A DNA stretch of 40,603 nucleotides from an uncultured Collinsella sp. (GTDB lineage Bacteria; Actinomycetota; Coriobacteriia; Coriobacteriales; Coriobacteriaceae): assembly GCA_900551815.1 (NCBI GenBank), contig URXE01000011.1:1-40603 (forward strand), in the 5' to 3' direction. Both the position numbers and the translations under genes were made by a program. The notes under the pieces are model-generated. The model saw only the letters and a list, made by a program, of their open reading frames with translations, did not search any database and was not told the origin of the DNA. This document shows positions 32,792-40,603 of this stretch, piece by piece; positions within the stretch are counted from its first letter, which is position 1, and every line of letters begins with the position of its first letter.

Positions 32792-35700
32792 TGCATCCGA
32801 GCTGAAACCAATGACTCCAAAGTACGATGAGAGTCAGCATAGACGATACGTTGATCGTCTTAGGAATGCACTTTATAAGCAGAATTGTAAGAGTGTGGCT
32901 CTTTCTGGATCTTACGGAAGCGGCAAAAGTAGCATTCTGGAACAGTTTGTTAAAGAGGCTAAGGAGGATGGCCACTCTGTCGCTAAAGTCAGTTTGGCAA
33001 CATTTAATGCTGACCTATATCGTTCGGGCGAAAATGGCAAATCTTCACTAACAGCATTGCTTGAGCGTGAGATTTTAGGCCAGCTTCTCTACCAAGGAGA
33101 CCCTACTAAAGCGCCTAAATCTTCCTTTAATCAAATACATAACGCATCGTTGCTGTGCAAGGTTAAATCGGCAATGCCCGTCTCCCTGATTATCTTAATC
33201 AGTCTTATAGGTGCTTTGATATTTCATTTTTCAAGAAGTGTCACATTTGCGTCGTGTCTTACGTTTATCGCTGACTCTAGCAAAGAACGACTCCAAATGT
33301 TTATGACGCTCGCTGTCCTCCTATTGGTGGCGGCCTATTCGGCTATTTCGGTCATATGTGGATACGTCCTCTGGGTTTTTGATAAGGCGCGTATTAAGTC
33401 ATTTCTGCCTCGGGAATTACATTATCCATTGCCGCAGACGAAGATTACGCTTCATACTTCAATAAATATAGAGATGAGCTGATTTACCTGTTTGAAGTGA
33501 ACGGGTTCGACACGGTGATTTTCGAAGATATTGATCGGTTCGATGACCTTGCTATTTTCGAAGAGCTTCGAAAACTGAACGATCTTCTGAATATGGCGCC
33601 CGGCATTGTTGGTAAAGAGGGCAATAAGGTTGTTAGCTTTGTATACGCTGTAAAAGACAGCATATTCGCATTAAAGAAGGAGACAACCGAAGACTCTAGG
33701 GAAGTTCTCGGTTCGGGACGCGTGAAATTCTTTGACATGATTATTTCCGTAGTCCCATTTATTTCGAAGTTTAATGCTAACGAGATGGTCGACAAGGTAT
33801 TTGAGTCGGAGCTAGAGCAAGCAAAGTCCACAAAAGAAGGTCAGCGCTTTTCCGATCTGCTTTTGCTTGCGGCTCCCTATATTGCGGATATGCGCTTGAT
33901 GATTAGCATTCGTAACGACTATTTGGTTATGGTTCAAGAGATGGGCACCCCGTCATTCGATAAGCCCTCTTCATTGGGGCTAACCTGTACTGGAATGCTA
34001 GCAATTGCAATCTATAAGAATTTGTATCCTCTGGAATATGAAGACCTTCGTATTCACAAGGGAAAGCTAAACGAGCTGTATGACATCCATCAAAGTGGCA
34101 TTAATCGCTTGCTTCCCCAGCTTTCAGCTGCAAAAAAATTACTACAACGCTACAAAGACTCTAATGAGGTAATGGATGATGCAGCAGAAGTGCTTGGAAG
34201 TGAGCTTAAAGGAGCGCTTGATAAACGCGTTAGTTCAATTTCGCGCCTTACGATAGGCTCAGATTACTTCTATATCAATCGGAATAATTCAAATAACATT
34301 TTTGAACCGGAATTTTGGAATCGGTTCCTCACGCTTAGCCCTGCTGACTGTCTCTATATTGGTCAAAGCCATTCATCAGGCGGTGCAGGAGTGATGCTAT
34401 CTAAAACCGAGTTTCTTGACTTGATAAATGTCGATATACCTAACGTTGGAATTAGAGATGTCCTGAACAAGGGGCTTAACAATCTTGCGATTATCGATTT
34501 TGATCTGGAAATAGAATCTATAAGAACGGCCGACTTTTTCACTAAACCAGAAATGGTGTGCCCAACCAATAATTCTGCAGAAGGATATTTCCTAGAGCCG
34601 TTTTCCTCAATCGTAAATCGAATAATGGGAGAGGGGCTTATATCTGAACTAATTCTTGAAGGCTTCATTGGGAAGGATTTCGATCTTTACATATCCAAAT
34701 ATCCTTCCGATGCTAAGCCCCGTGTTGTGAACTTTGTCTACCACTGTTATCAGCGCGGCGTTCAAGATCTTGACTACGCATTGGACAACGACGACTGTCA
34801 AGCCGTCTTAAATATCATTCCGACTACCCATCTAGCCAAATCTTGTTGCTTTAATCACTATCTGTTTGATTATGTTCTGAGCAGAAAGGTAGTGGAGTCA
34901 TCTATCAATGCTCAAGACGCTACTACCACAATGGTTGATGGCATAATCGACAATTTTCCTGGATCCGGTAAGCAGCTTATAGAGCGCTTGCTAGAGGGCT
35001 ATCCAAACAACCGGAACCAAGTGCAGACGCTCATTACGACACTGCTTGCCCAAACCGAACGCGCTTTTGACATCCTTGTCGATTCGTCTAAAGACACGTG
35101 TTCGCAGCGATCTCAGTATGAGCTTATGTCCTACGCCCTTGCGAACATGAACACAGATTGTTCTTACACGTATGAATTAAGTTCGCCTTGGCTTTCAAAT
35201 AATATCGAATCTATGTCAATTGCTCGCATAGTTTCAGGCGAAACGAGGGCCATCGCGATTGCAGACTATCTCAAACAATGCTCAGTCACCATCCATGAAC
35301 TTAGCTCTCTTGGTGATCAGCTTGGAATGTCCGTGGTTGACCTTGGAAACTATGACGTTACACGAGCCAATTTGTTGTTTGCATGCAAAACTAACCGAGT
35401 GCCAACGCTAGACACACTCGATGAGGTTTACCCCGTTGTCTATGAAAAGGTGACTTCTTCTGGAGAGGCCCTGACTTCGTATTTAAATGCCATGGAGCCT
35501 ACGGAGTACACCGCTACACAGTTTGCACCCTTTGTGTTTAACGGGCTTTGTCGAGGAGTTGAGTCATGGCAGCATTCTGCTGACGTCGACAGTCTTGCTG
35601 GAACTATTATCGAACGTGTTAATCCGGATGCTGAGGCTGTTAACCTGGATGATCTCTGTCCTCTTGATTCGATCGACGAGCTTAATGTGATGGGACGAGC

Positions 35701-36361
35701 ATTAATACGCGAGCTCATTCGCAACCAAAAAGTTGCGAAGACGTATAGAAATGCCATCTACATTTTGAAGCTCGAAAATATTGATAGCGGCTGTCGCAGC
35801 CTTAATCTATTCGACGGATTCTTGGGTCGGGGCGGCATTGGCGAAATGTTAAATAACTTAACCAGCGGAAGTTCGGACATTGGCGAGTTCACAAATGGAT
35901 TGTTGTACAGGACCCTTTTATCTTCCGAAGAGCTATTAAGCGCTATGTTAAGGCTGAAGGAAATTGGAAAAGACTTCTTTCCCATCTTGGTTGTTAGCGA
36001 CACCATTGGCGAAATTAATTACGATAAGCCAACCGTAGTCGCATTAGCTGAACATGGGCTAATTGGCCCACTGAGAGTTGTCTACGAATACCTAGATGGC
36101 AGCAATTGGAATTTCCGGAAGAAGATTCTCAAGAAGCTACTCCTTGAAAACCCGACCAAAGAACGGAACATCTTGCCGCGGCTGTTCGCATGTGATTTAC
36201 CTCGAATTGTAGCTGCTGCCAAATCTTGGGGTTCTTGGCTAGCGGAGGATATAGTCTCTGACCCTCATTACTACATTTATCAGTGCTGTGAGGATGACTC
36301 TGAAAAAGAGAAAGTGCTTATGGAGATCAAGAAAAAGGCTGAGGAGAAGGGATTGCTCTAG
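32751..36361 (+). pseudogene. KAP/YobI-like P-loop NTPase, split by one frameshift
   Basis: Two consecutive frames encode one large protein of about 1200 aa. The first (32751-33482) has Walker A GSYGSGKSS (about residue 54) and two hydrophobic membrane segments (about 143-165 and 180-205). The second (open from about 33395, ending 36361) has Walker B TVIFEDIDRF and a long alpha-helical C-terminal region with no recognised domain. Membrane segments inserted between Walker A and B, and an acidic -D-DRF Walker B, fit the KAP family and its YobI-like branch. KAP proteins include PifA of plasmid F, which excludes phage T7. The frames join at a T run near 33396-33403: one extra T would restore FSASGITLS and link both parts. 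The TTG start at 32751 is tentative; ATG at 32811 is possible. Codon use is much more AT-rich than the glycan genes, indicating transfer. It may be broken, or the lost base may be a sequencing error. Confidence 0.75.
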
Positions 36362-36637
36362 ACCCCTTTTAGATTCCGGACTGCATCAAATGGCCTATCG
36401 GCGCTTCATTGAAAAGCCAAGCAGAAGACTGCTCGATAATAGTTGTTGCCTAATGTCTGCCTCGACATTATCTAATTCTTCCTTTCACCGATTGGCAAAA
36501 CGATTTACGCCTAATTTCGGGGTTCGTTTACAGGCAATTCGTTCGCTACTCGCCCGATCTCGCTACACTAATAACTGCTGCTACCAGGTAGTTTTCTGGC
36601 GCAGTCCCCATTGGCTCTTGCGAAGATCGGAGCGGTT

Positions 36638-37726
36638 ATGTTTGCTTCCGCGTTCCACACTAGCCGTCACTACATCCTGTTTACTGCCATGGCCTGCCTA
36701 TGCGTTTTGCTGGGCGGGCCTTCTTATGCCGCGGGCGCGGAGAGCCTGTTCATCGCGGGCGCCACGTACTACGAGCCGGGCGCGTCGGGCCCCGGGTGGG
36801 CCTGGACCGATGCCGACCACCTGGAGCTTAACGGCTACACGGGCGAGGCCATCGGCGCCGACGACGACCTGGTGGTGACGCTGACCGGGCAGAACACTGT
36901 TGTCGAGACGAGCGCGCCCGACGTGGACATCTCGCGTTGCGGCATGGAGGTGTGGGGCGATCTGACGCTCCGCGGAACCGGGTCGCTGGTGGCCACGGGC
37001 TCGCAGTGCGGGATCTACGCGTCGGGGACGCTCGCGGTGGACGGCTGCAAGGTTGACGCGCGGGCCGACGGCGCCGGCATCGCGGATGCGCGGGTGGCCG
37101 GCGTGATCGCGGACGGTCTTGCCGTTCGCGGCGGTGGGCGCGTTGTCGCCGCGGGCGCGGGCTCCGGGGCGGGCGTGCTCGCCTATGGTGTGTGTCTGCT
37201 GGGCGGGGCTGCTGGCGGTGGCGAGGCCGGGCAGCTTAACGTCGATGCGTCCTGGCTGGATGCGTCGGGCGCCGACGGCGGCGTCGCCTGCCTGGGCGGG
37301 TCGCTTGCATTCGCGCGCTTTGTGGCGCCTGCGGGCGGGGCCTTTGGCACAGGCGGCGTGGTGGATGCCGGCGGGTCCGTGGCGGCGCGTGTGACGATTG
37401 AGCCCGTGGATTCCACGGCATCGGCGGGGGAGACCGGTGGGCGCGAGGTGCTGGGCGATGGCCCATCCGCCCCTGGCACCGACCCCGCTACCAGCGAGCC
37501 AGCTGCGGATCCGTCGACGAATCCCACACCGAAGCCCGCGGCGGCGACTAAGATGGTGACCACGACCACTGTGGCCAAGACCACGGCCACCAAGACCTCT
37601 AAGCCCAAGGCCGCCACCGCGACGGCCGCCTCGCTCCCCAAAGCCGGTGATAGCTGCTGGATCGCCGTATCCCTAACGCTTTTCTTGCTCGGCATAGTGC
37701 TCCTATGCGCCGCGATTCGCTGCTAA
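36638..37726 (+). CDS. sortase-anchored surface protein with carbohydrate-binding-like repeats
   Basis: A 362-aa secreted protein. The signal peptide covers about residues 1-32 (hydrophobic ILFTAMACLCVLLGG, then PSYA-A). The mature part has a turn-rich, Gly/Ala/Val repeat pattern (LTLRGTGSLVATGSQCGIYASGTLAVDG) typical of right-handed beta-helix or carbohydrate-binding-like surface domains. A Pro/Thr/Ser/Lys-rich spacer (about 275-325) follows. The C-terminus has LPKAGD, a hydrophobic stretch and a short RC end. LPKAG is a variant of the LPxTG sortase signal with Ala in place of Thr. The start at 36638 has GGAG 5 nt upstream. It is GC-rich and host-like, between AT-rich accessory genes. A cell-wall-attached adhesin or glycan-binding role is inferred. 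Confidence 0.8.
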   Translation: MFASAFHTSRHYILFTAMACLCVLLGGPSYAAGAESLFIAGATYYEPGASGPGWAWTDADHLELNGYTGEAIGADDDLVVTLTGQNTVVETSAPDVDISRCGMEVWGDLTLRGTGSLVATGSQCGIYASGTLAVDGCKVDARADGAGIADARVAGVIADGLAVRGGGRVVAAGAGSGAGVLAYGVCLLGGAAGGGEAGQLNVDASWLDASGADGGVACLGGSLAFARFVAPAGGAFGTGGVVDAGGSVAARVTIEPVDSTASAGETGGREVLGDGPSAPGTDPATSEPAADPSTNPTPKPAAATKMVTTTTVAKTTATKTSKPKAATATAASLPKAGDSCWIAVSLTLFLLGIVLLCAAIRC

Positions 37727-37922
37727 AACGCTCGATTTCCGAAAGCGAAGAGAAAATCGAACCGTCAAGCCTAAACCGATCTCTGGCAACAAATCATCAG
37801 CTAGATATAGTCCAGGCCGATATCCCGTATCCAACTAAGCTCCTTCCCCTATGTCCCCTTTGGGGGCAGTCACTGTTGTTATGCCTTGGTGCTATACTCG
37901 GAGGCCTAAGGAAGTGGTTCGT

Positions 37923-38402
37923 ATGTACTTGAGCGATACTAAGATTCAGGAGCTAATCGACGGCAAGGTGCTTCTCAATGCCGATGCTTCGAACATCGGA
38001 AAGGTTACGTATGACTTGCGCACCGAGGGATTCTACATCAACGAAAGCAAGCAATCCGAGGTAGAGCTTGGCCCCGGAGATTCGGCATTCGTCTCATGCG
38101 TTGAATGTGTTGCGTTGCCAAACGATTTGACCGCGAGCGTGCTTCTGCGCAATTCGCGCATTCGCCAAGGGCTTTCTTTGGATGCGCCGCTATATTTCCC
38201 CGGGCATGGAACACGGCTGTTCTACCGCGTTACAAACGTAAGCGGTAACACTATTACGCTCGATAAGTCTAAGGGTATAGCGCAGGTTGCATTCCAGCAC
38301 GTTGATGGCATGGTGGCCCATCCTTACCACGGCGCTTTCTCTGATGAACTCAACTTTAACGGACTTGCAGATTATTCCGACGTCTATGCCGGAGAACTTT
38401 AA
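37923..38402 (+). CDS. dCTP deaminase/dUTPase-fold protein
   Basis: A 159-aa protein of the dCTP deaminase/dUTPase superfamily. It starts MYLSDTKIQELIDGK, as Dcd proteins do, and has TYDLRTEGFYI, ELGPGDSAFVSCVECVALP, LLRNSRIRQGLSLDA, and PGHGTRLFYRVTNVSG leading to KGIAQVAFQ. In true Dcd the Glu before the conserved Asn segment (LELSN) is catalytic. Here the matching place reads YRVTN, so that Glu seems to be missing and catalysis is uncertain. The ATG at 37923 fits the family start. The frame continues without a break past the TAA (38400-38402) into a membrane tail. Proteins of this fold include phage-defence enzymes that deplete dCTP, but housekeeping or regulatory roles are also possible. 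Confidence 0.75.
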   Translation: MYLSDTKIQELIDGKVLLNADASNIGKVTYDLRTEGFYINESKQSEVELGPGDSAFVSCVECVALPNDLTASVLLRNSRIRQGLSLDAPLYFPGHGTRLFYRVTNVSGNTITLDKSKGIAQVAFQHVDGMVAHPYHGAFSDELNFNGLADYSDVYAGEL

Positions 38403-38705
38403 AAGGTCGAGGACAAAAAGGAAGAAATCGCGAATATTGAGTCCCGTATCTATGGCAACGTCCTGGCCCTCTTCGCCATTTACGCCGCGATCTTTACGCT
38501 CGTAAACGTCAACGCCGGAGGTCTGTCCTCCAATATAACAACTGTCAACTTTGTTGCACTCGACCTGCTGATTATTGGCGGTTTTCTGATTCTTGCATCC
38601 GCAATCGAGACCTTCCTTGTTAAAGACAGGGAAAAGAAGGCATCGCTGCCTCTCGTATTGGGCATCGCCTGCATTGTCGTGGCAGTGGTTCTTGCATTTC
38701 GGTAA
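38403..38705 (+). pseudogene. severed C-terminal membrane tail of the dCTP deaminase-like gene
   Basis: One hundred codons in the same frame, directly after the TAA, without a start codon of their own. They encode KVEDKKEEIANIESRIYG (charged helix) and three hydrophobic segments (NVLALFAIYAAIFTLVNV, FVALDLLIIGGFLILAS, LPLVLGIACIVVAVVLAF) ending at TAA 38703-38705. If the TAA were CAA (Gln), the whole would be a 260-aa membrane-anchored protein. A single C-to-T change is therefore the simplest explanation. Suppression or read-through is possible but has no support here. Confidence 0.65.
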
Positions 38706-38707
38706 GT

Positions 38708-38854
38708 AGTGCGGTCAAATGGTTCAACGTCGAAGGATTTACTGCTGATGACCTCAATTTCTTGACAGAATTTGTTAGCTCAAACGCCCCGTTTATCTTC
38801 GAGCTCGCCGAACACCAAAAAGCCGGACCGGCGGTTACGGCGCTGGCCCTCTGA
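38708..38854 (+). pseudogene. possible gene fragment without a start
   Basis: An open stretch of 48 codons to a TGA (reading VKWFNVEGFTADDLNF, then SSNAPFIFELAEHQKAG) with protein-like composition, starting immediately after the membrane tail and without a start codon. No family is recognised. It may be the 3' end of a deleted gene. Confidence 0.3.
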
Positions 38855-39004
38855 CGTTCTACTGTTGAACGGCAAATAGCCCATGATTTCGACTACCGAC
38901 GGCTCACCGCCTAAGGTTAACGAAGGCGATGCGGGACTTCTTAACCCGCCTTGCATCGCTTTCCATTTATTTATATGCTTGTCCTTGAATTTGGTCGTAA
39001 GGCG

Positions 39005-39091
39005 CGACCAACGGAATCAAAAGAAAGCCTACCGAGAAGATCTTGGTCACAGAGCACGACCAACGCAATCAAAACAATGCTCGCGGAGAAG
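39005..39091 (+). repeat. imperfect direct repeat of 35 nt
   Basis: Copies at 39005-39039 and 39057-39091 share about 28 of 35 positions, both starting CGACCAACG and ending GAGAAG, with a 52-nt period. They lie in a 425-nt stretch (38855-39279) where no convincing gene is seen on either strand. Origin and function are unknown. Confidence 0.5.
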
Positions 39092-39128
39092 GCGCCTTCA
39101 ATCGCATTGATTGGAGGCGCCTCTATTT
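39090..39128 (+). terminator. terminator-like hairpin facing the accessory genes
   Basis: A 14-bp stem (AGGCGCCTTCAATC / GATTGGAGGCGCCT, one G-T pair) with a 5-nt loop, followed by CTATTTT. It could end plus-strand transcripts of the dCTP deaminase-like region or, read the other way, the AbiE locus. Confidence 0.65.
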
Positions 39129-39279
39129 TGGCTTAAAAGCCACAGTTTCGTTTCAATGCCGTCAAAGCCCAAGGCCAGCGCGAGCGGTGTGTTCCCCACA
39201 CTCGCCAAAACTGCCGACTTCCACTGGATTGCAATGCCCTTGGGGCCTACGTTGGCCGAAAGCGCGTCATGTGTACGTG

Positions 39280-39577
39280 TTATCGCAAGTAAACGTCCTT
39301 TAGCACCTCAACGACCTGTTGCGCCCCAACGCCCTTGATCCTGATTGTTTTGGGATCGACGGGGTCCGATTCGTAGGCCTCCATGAAGCGCCTCATGTCA
39401 GCACGAACCCCCTCGCTCATGGCGGGGTGCTCGTTGCCCGCGAGCAAGGTGGCGAGGCGGCAGACGTCGTTGCGGTGTTTCTTCACGGTCTTCTTGTCGA
39501 CGGCCTTGCCTTCCGCGCGCTTGGCATTCGCCCTCGCGGCCCGCGAAACGCTCCCTGAACTTATCGATTCCCTTCAT
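39280..39577 (-). pseudogene. AbiEii-type nucleotidyltransferase toxin, internally deleted remnant
   Basis: The start (39577) gives MKGIDKFRERFAG, a typical N-terminus of AbiEii/AbiGii nucleotidyltransferase toxins. After about 13 codons the sequence jumps, in another frame, to the family's C-terminal part: AARANAKRAEGKAVDKKTVK, then KHRNDVCRLATLLAGNEHP, EGVRADMRRFMEAY and VGAQQVVEVLKDVYLR, ending at TAA 39280-39282. The catalytic middle (GGT/DID-type motifs, roughly 170-200 residues by comparison with the family) is absent. So the toxin gene has lost its active domain and its frame. The start overlaps the upstream antitoxin gene by 17 nt, as expected of an AbiE operon. Confidence 0.72.
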
Positions 39578-40529
39578 AATCAACCCCAAGCACTCGATTC
39601 AAGATGTACTCGATCTCGCCCGCGACGCGCGGGTCGTCCCTCACATCATCGGGAAAGGATAGGATGGCGGAAAGCGGGTCGACAACACACCCGGGCGCTG
39701 GCTCGGGCTCGTAGCGCAGTACCTGCACTACGCACGCGGGCTCCTCTGACTCGTCGAATCCAGCGTTACGTGCACCGGTCGCCAGCCCCAGGACGCGCTC
39801 TTGCGTTTTGGTCGCGGCGAAAGTCGACCAGGGGTCGTCCTGCAGCATCGAGAGCTCGCACAGCGCCGAAACTCCTCCTGGTGGAAGGCCCACATCGGGT
39901 ATGTAGGCTAGACGATGCTCCCTTGCAACCGGGCTTGCCACGTGCGGCTCCAGCCGCCGCCACAGCGCCATCTTATTCCGGTCGGGGCGTAGGACCCGTC
40001 GGCGCCCTTCGGACACGACGATCGAGGGGTCGACGGCAGCGAGTTCGTCGAACGCGCGCGAGACGGTCATCTTTGCTACAGCGAGAACGCTCGCCGCCTG
40101 AGTGACGCTGGCGCCGTCGAGTTCACCGTAGAGCGCCATGATGGCGAGACGCTGCGCCTGTGGCGAGAGCGTCTCGACGCTCACCTGCTTACGGTCGCCC
40201 GCATGGCTCTTGCCACCATTCAGCGCGACTCCCAGGAACGGCAGATACACCTGCTTGTCTGTAGCTATGAAGGCCAGGCCGGCCTCGATCATTCGCTCGA
40301 CCCTGTAGCCCGTGGCGCTCTCGAGAGCGAAAGCCACGGGAATCCCCAGAGCTGCCTCCAGCGTGTTGCGGTGTTTCGCCATGGTCTTCACCGTCGCGCT
40401 TTCGATGGGGGAAGCCATCACGAACGGCACGCCGAAGGCGGTCCACCGCTCAAGGGTGTACAACCCCCTCAGATACAGAGGGAGCCCCGAGACATCAATG
40501 GGCTCACACTCGACCCTCGAATGCAGCAT
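39561..40529 (-). CDS. AbiEi-like antitoxin/transcriptional regulator
   Basis: A 322-aa protein that looks like the antitoxin partner of AbiEii-type toxins (type IV toxin-antitoxin). A central winged-helix-like segment (SPQAQRLAIMALYGELDGA, VTQAASVLAVAKMTVSRAFDELAA, about residues 128-175) would bind DNA. The rest is alpha/beta sequence without further recognised motifs. In AbiE systems this protein represses its own operon and neutralises the toxin without binding it directly. ATG 40529 has a weak GAGAAG upstream, and the frame is open only seven codons further, to a TAA. That extension (REFVEK) reads like coding sequence, so the N-terminus may once have been longer. The toxin gene downstream is a remnant, so the antitoxin now stands alone. 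Confidence 0.7.
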   Translation of the reverse strand: MLHSRVECEPIDVSGLPLYLRGLYTLERWTAFGVPFVMASPIESATVKTMAKHRNTLEAALGIPVAFALESATGYRVERMIEAGLAFIATDKQVYLPFLGVALNGGKSHAGDRKQVSVETLSPQAQRLAIMALYGELDGASVTQAASVLAVAKMTVSRAFDELAAVDPSIVVSEGRRRVLRPDRNKMALWRRLEPHVASPVAREHRLAYIPDVGLPPGGVSALCELSMLQDDPWSTFAATKTQERVLGLATGARNAGFDESEEPACVVQVLRYEPEPAPGCVVDPLSAILSFPDDVRDDPRVAGEIEYILNRVLGVDYEGNR

Positions 40530-40603
40530 CTTCTCAACGAATTCCCGCTGTTAGCGTCGGATTATTTTAGCCAAATATAGTCGGCCGAGATTGACCAATC
40601 CCG

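Noticed and set aside
39383..40105. A 240-codon plus-strand frame opposite the AbiEi-like gene.
   Set aside because: Arg/Ala/Pro-rich product with no domain; the opposite strand has the coherent antitoxin protein.
1..40603. CRISPR arrays, insertion sequences, rRNA genes or a replication origin.
   Set aside because: No regularly spaced identical repeats, transposase genes, rRNA sequence or DnaA-box cluster was seen.

Overview
The window looks like chromosomal DNA of a GC-rich gut actinobacterium of the class Coriobacteriia, most likely Collinsella or a close relative. This is inferred from the GC-rich codon use, a complete glycogen operon whose enzymes carry Lys/Ala-rich tails, a LoaP-led glycan cluster and a CCA-encoding tRNA gene. 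No ribosomal RNA or other marker gene is present to prove it.

Bases 114-13517 are read from the minus strand. In transcription order they hold glgB, glgP, glgC, glgD, glgA, a fused GH13-GH77 maltodextrin enzyme and a small FmdB-type zinc-ribbon protein. Together they make glycogen (ADP-glucose pyrophosphorylase with its GlgD partner, synthase, branching enzyme) and break down or remodel it (phosphorylase, amylase/glucanotransferase). The branching enzyme and the synthase both end in long histone-H1-like Lys/Ala/Thr tails. A repeated TGGTAAAAC element lies at both the glgB promoter region and the GH13-GH77 promoter region. Several gene junctions contain strong hairpins that mostly lack a U tract.

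Bases 13849-15421 hold a HAD phosphatase, a thiamine pyrophosphokinase, and a tRNA-Ala(GGC) with its own promoter and terminator.

Bases 15830-32555 form one plus-strand polysaccharide (capsule or cell-wall glycan) cluster. It opens with a promoter, a structured leader of about 300 nt and a LoaP/NusG-type antiterminator. A phosphoglycosyl transferase, several glycosyltransferases, a Wzy polymerase and a Wzx flippase follow. Next come RmlA, RmlB and RmlC, a further NAD-dependent sugar reductase/epimerase, a serine-acetyltransferase-like enzyme, a UDP-glucuronate 4-epimerase and a UDP-glucose dehydrogenase. The predicted product is a Wzy-dependent glycan containing a 6-deoxyhexose and a uronic acid. 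Many genes overlap by 4 to 19 nt. The middle part (about 20.9-25.8 kb) is richer in A+T than the sugar-nucleotide genes around it.

Bases 32.6-40.5 kb are accessory DNA. They hold a large AT-rich KAP/YobI-like NTPase broken by one frameshift, an LPKAGD-anchored surface protein, a dCTP deaminase/dUTPase-fold protein cut from its membrane tail by an in-frame TAA, and an AbiE-type toxin-antitoxin locus. In the AbiE locus the antitoxin is intact and the toxin has collapsed to a small out-of-frame remnant. The three non-surface loci look like a decaying defence region next to the glycan cluster.
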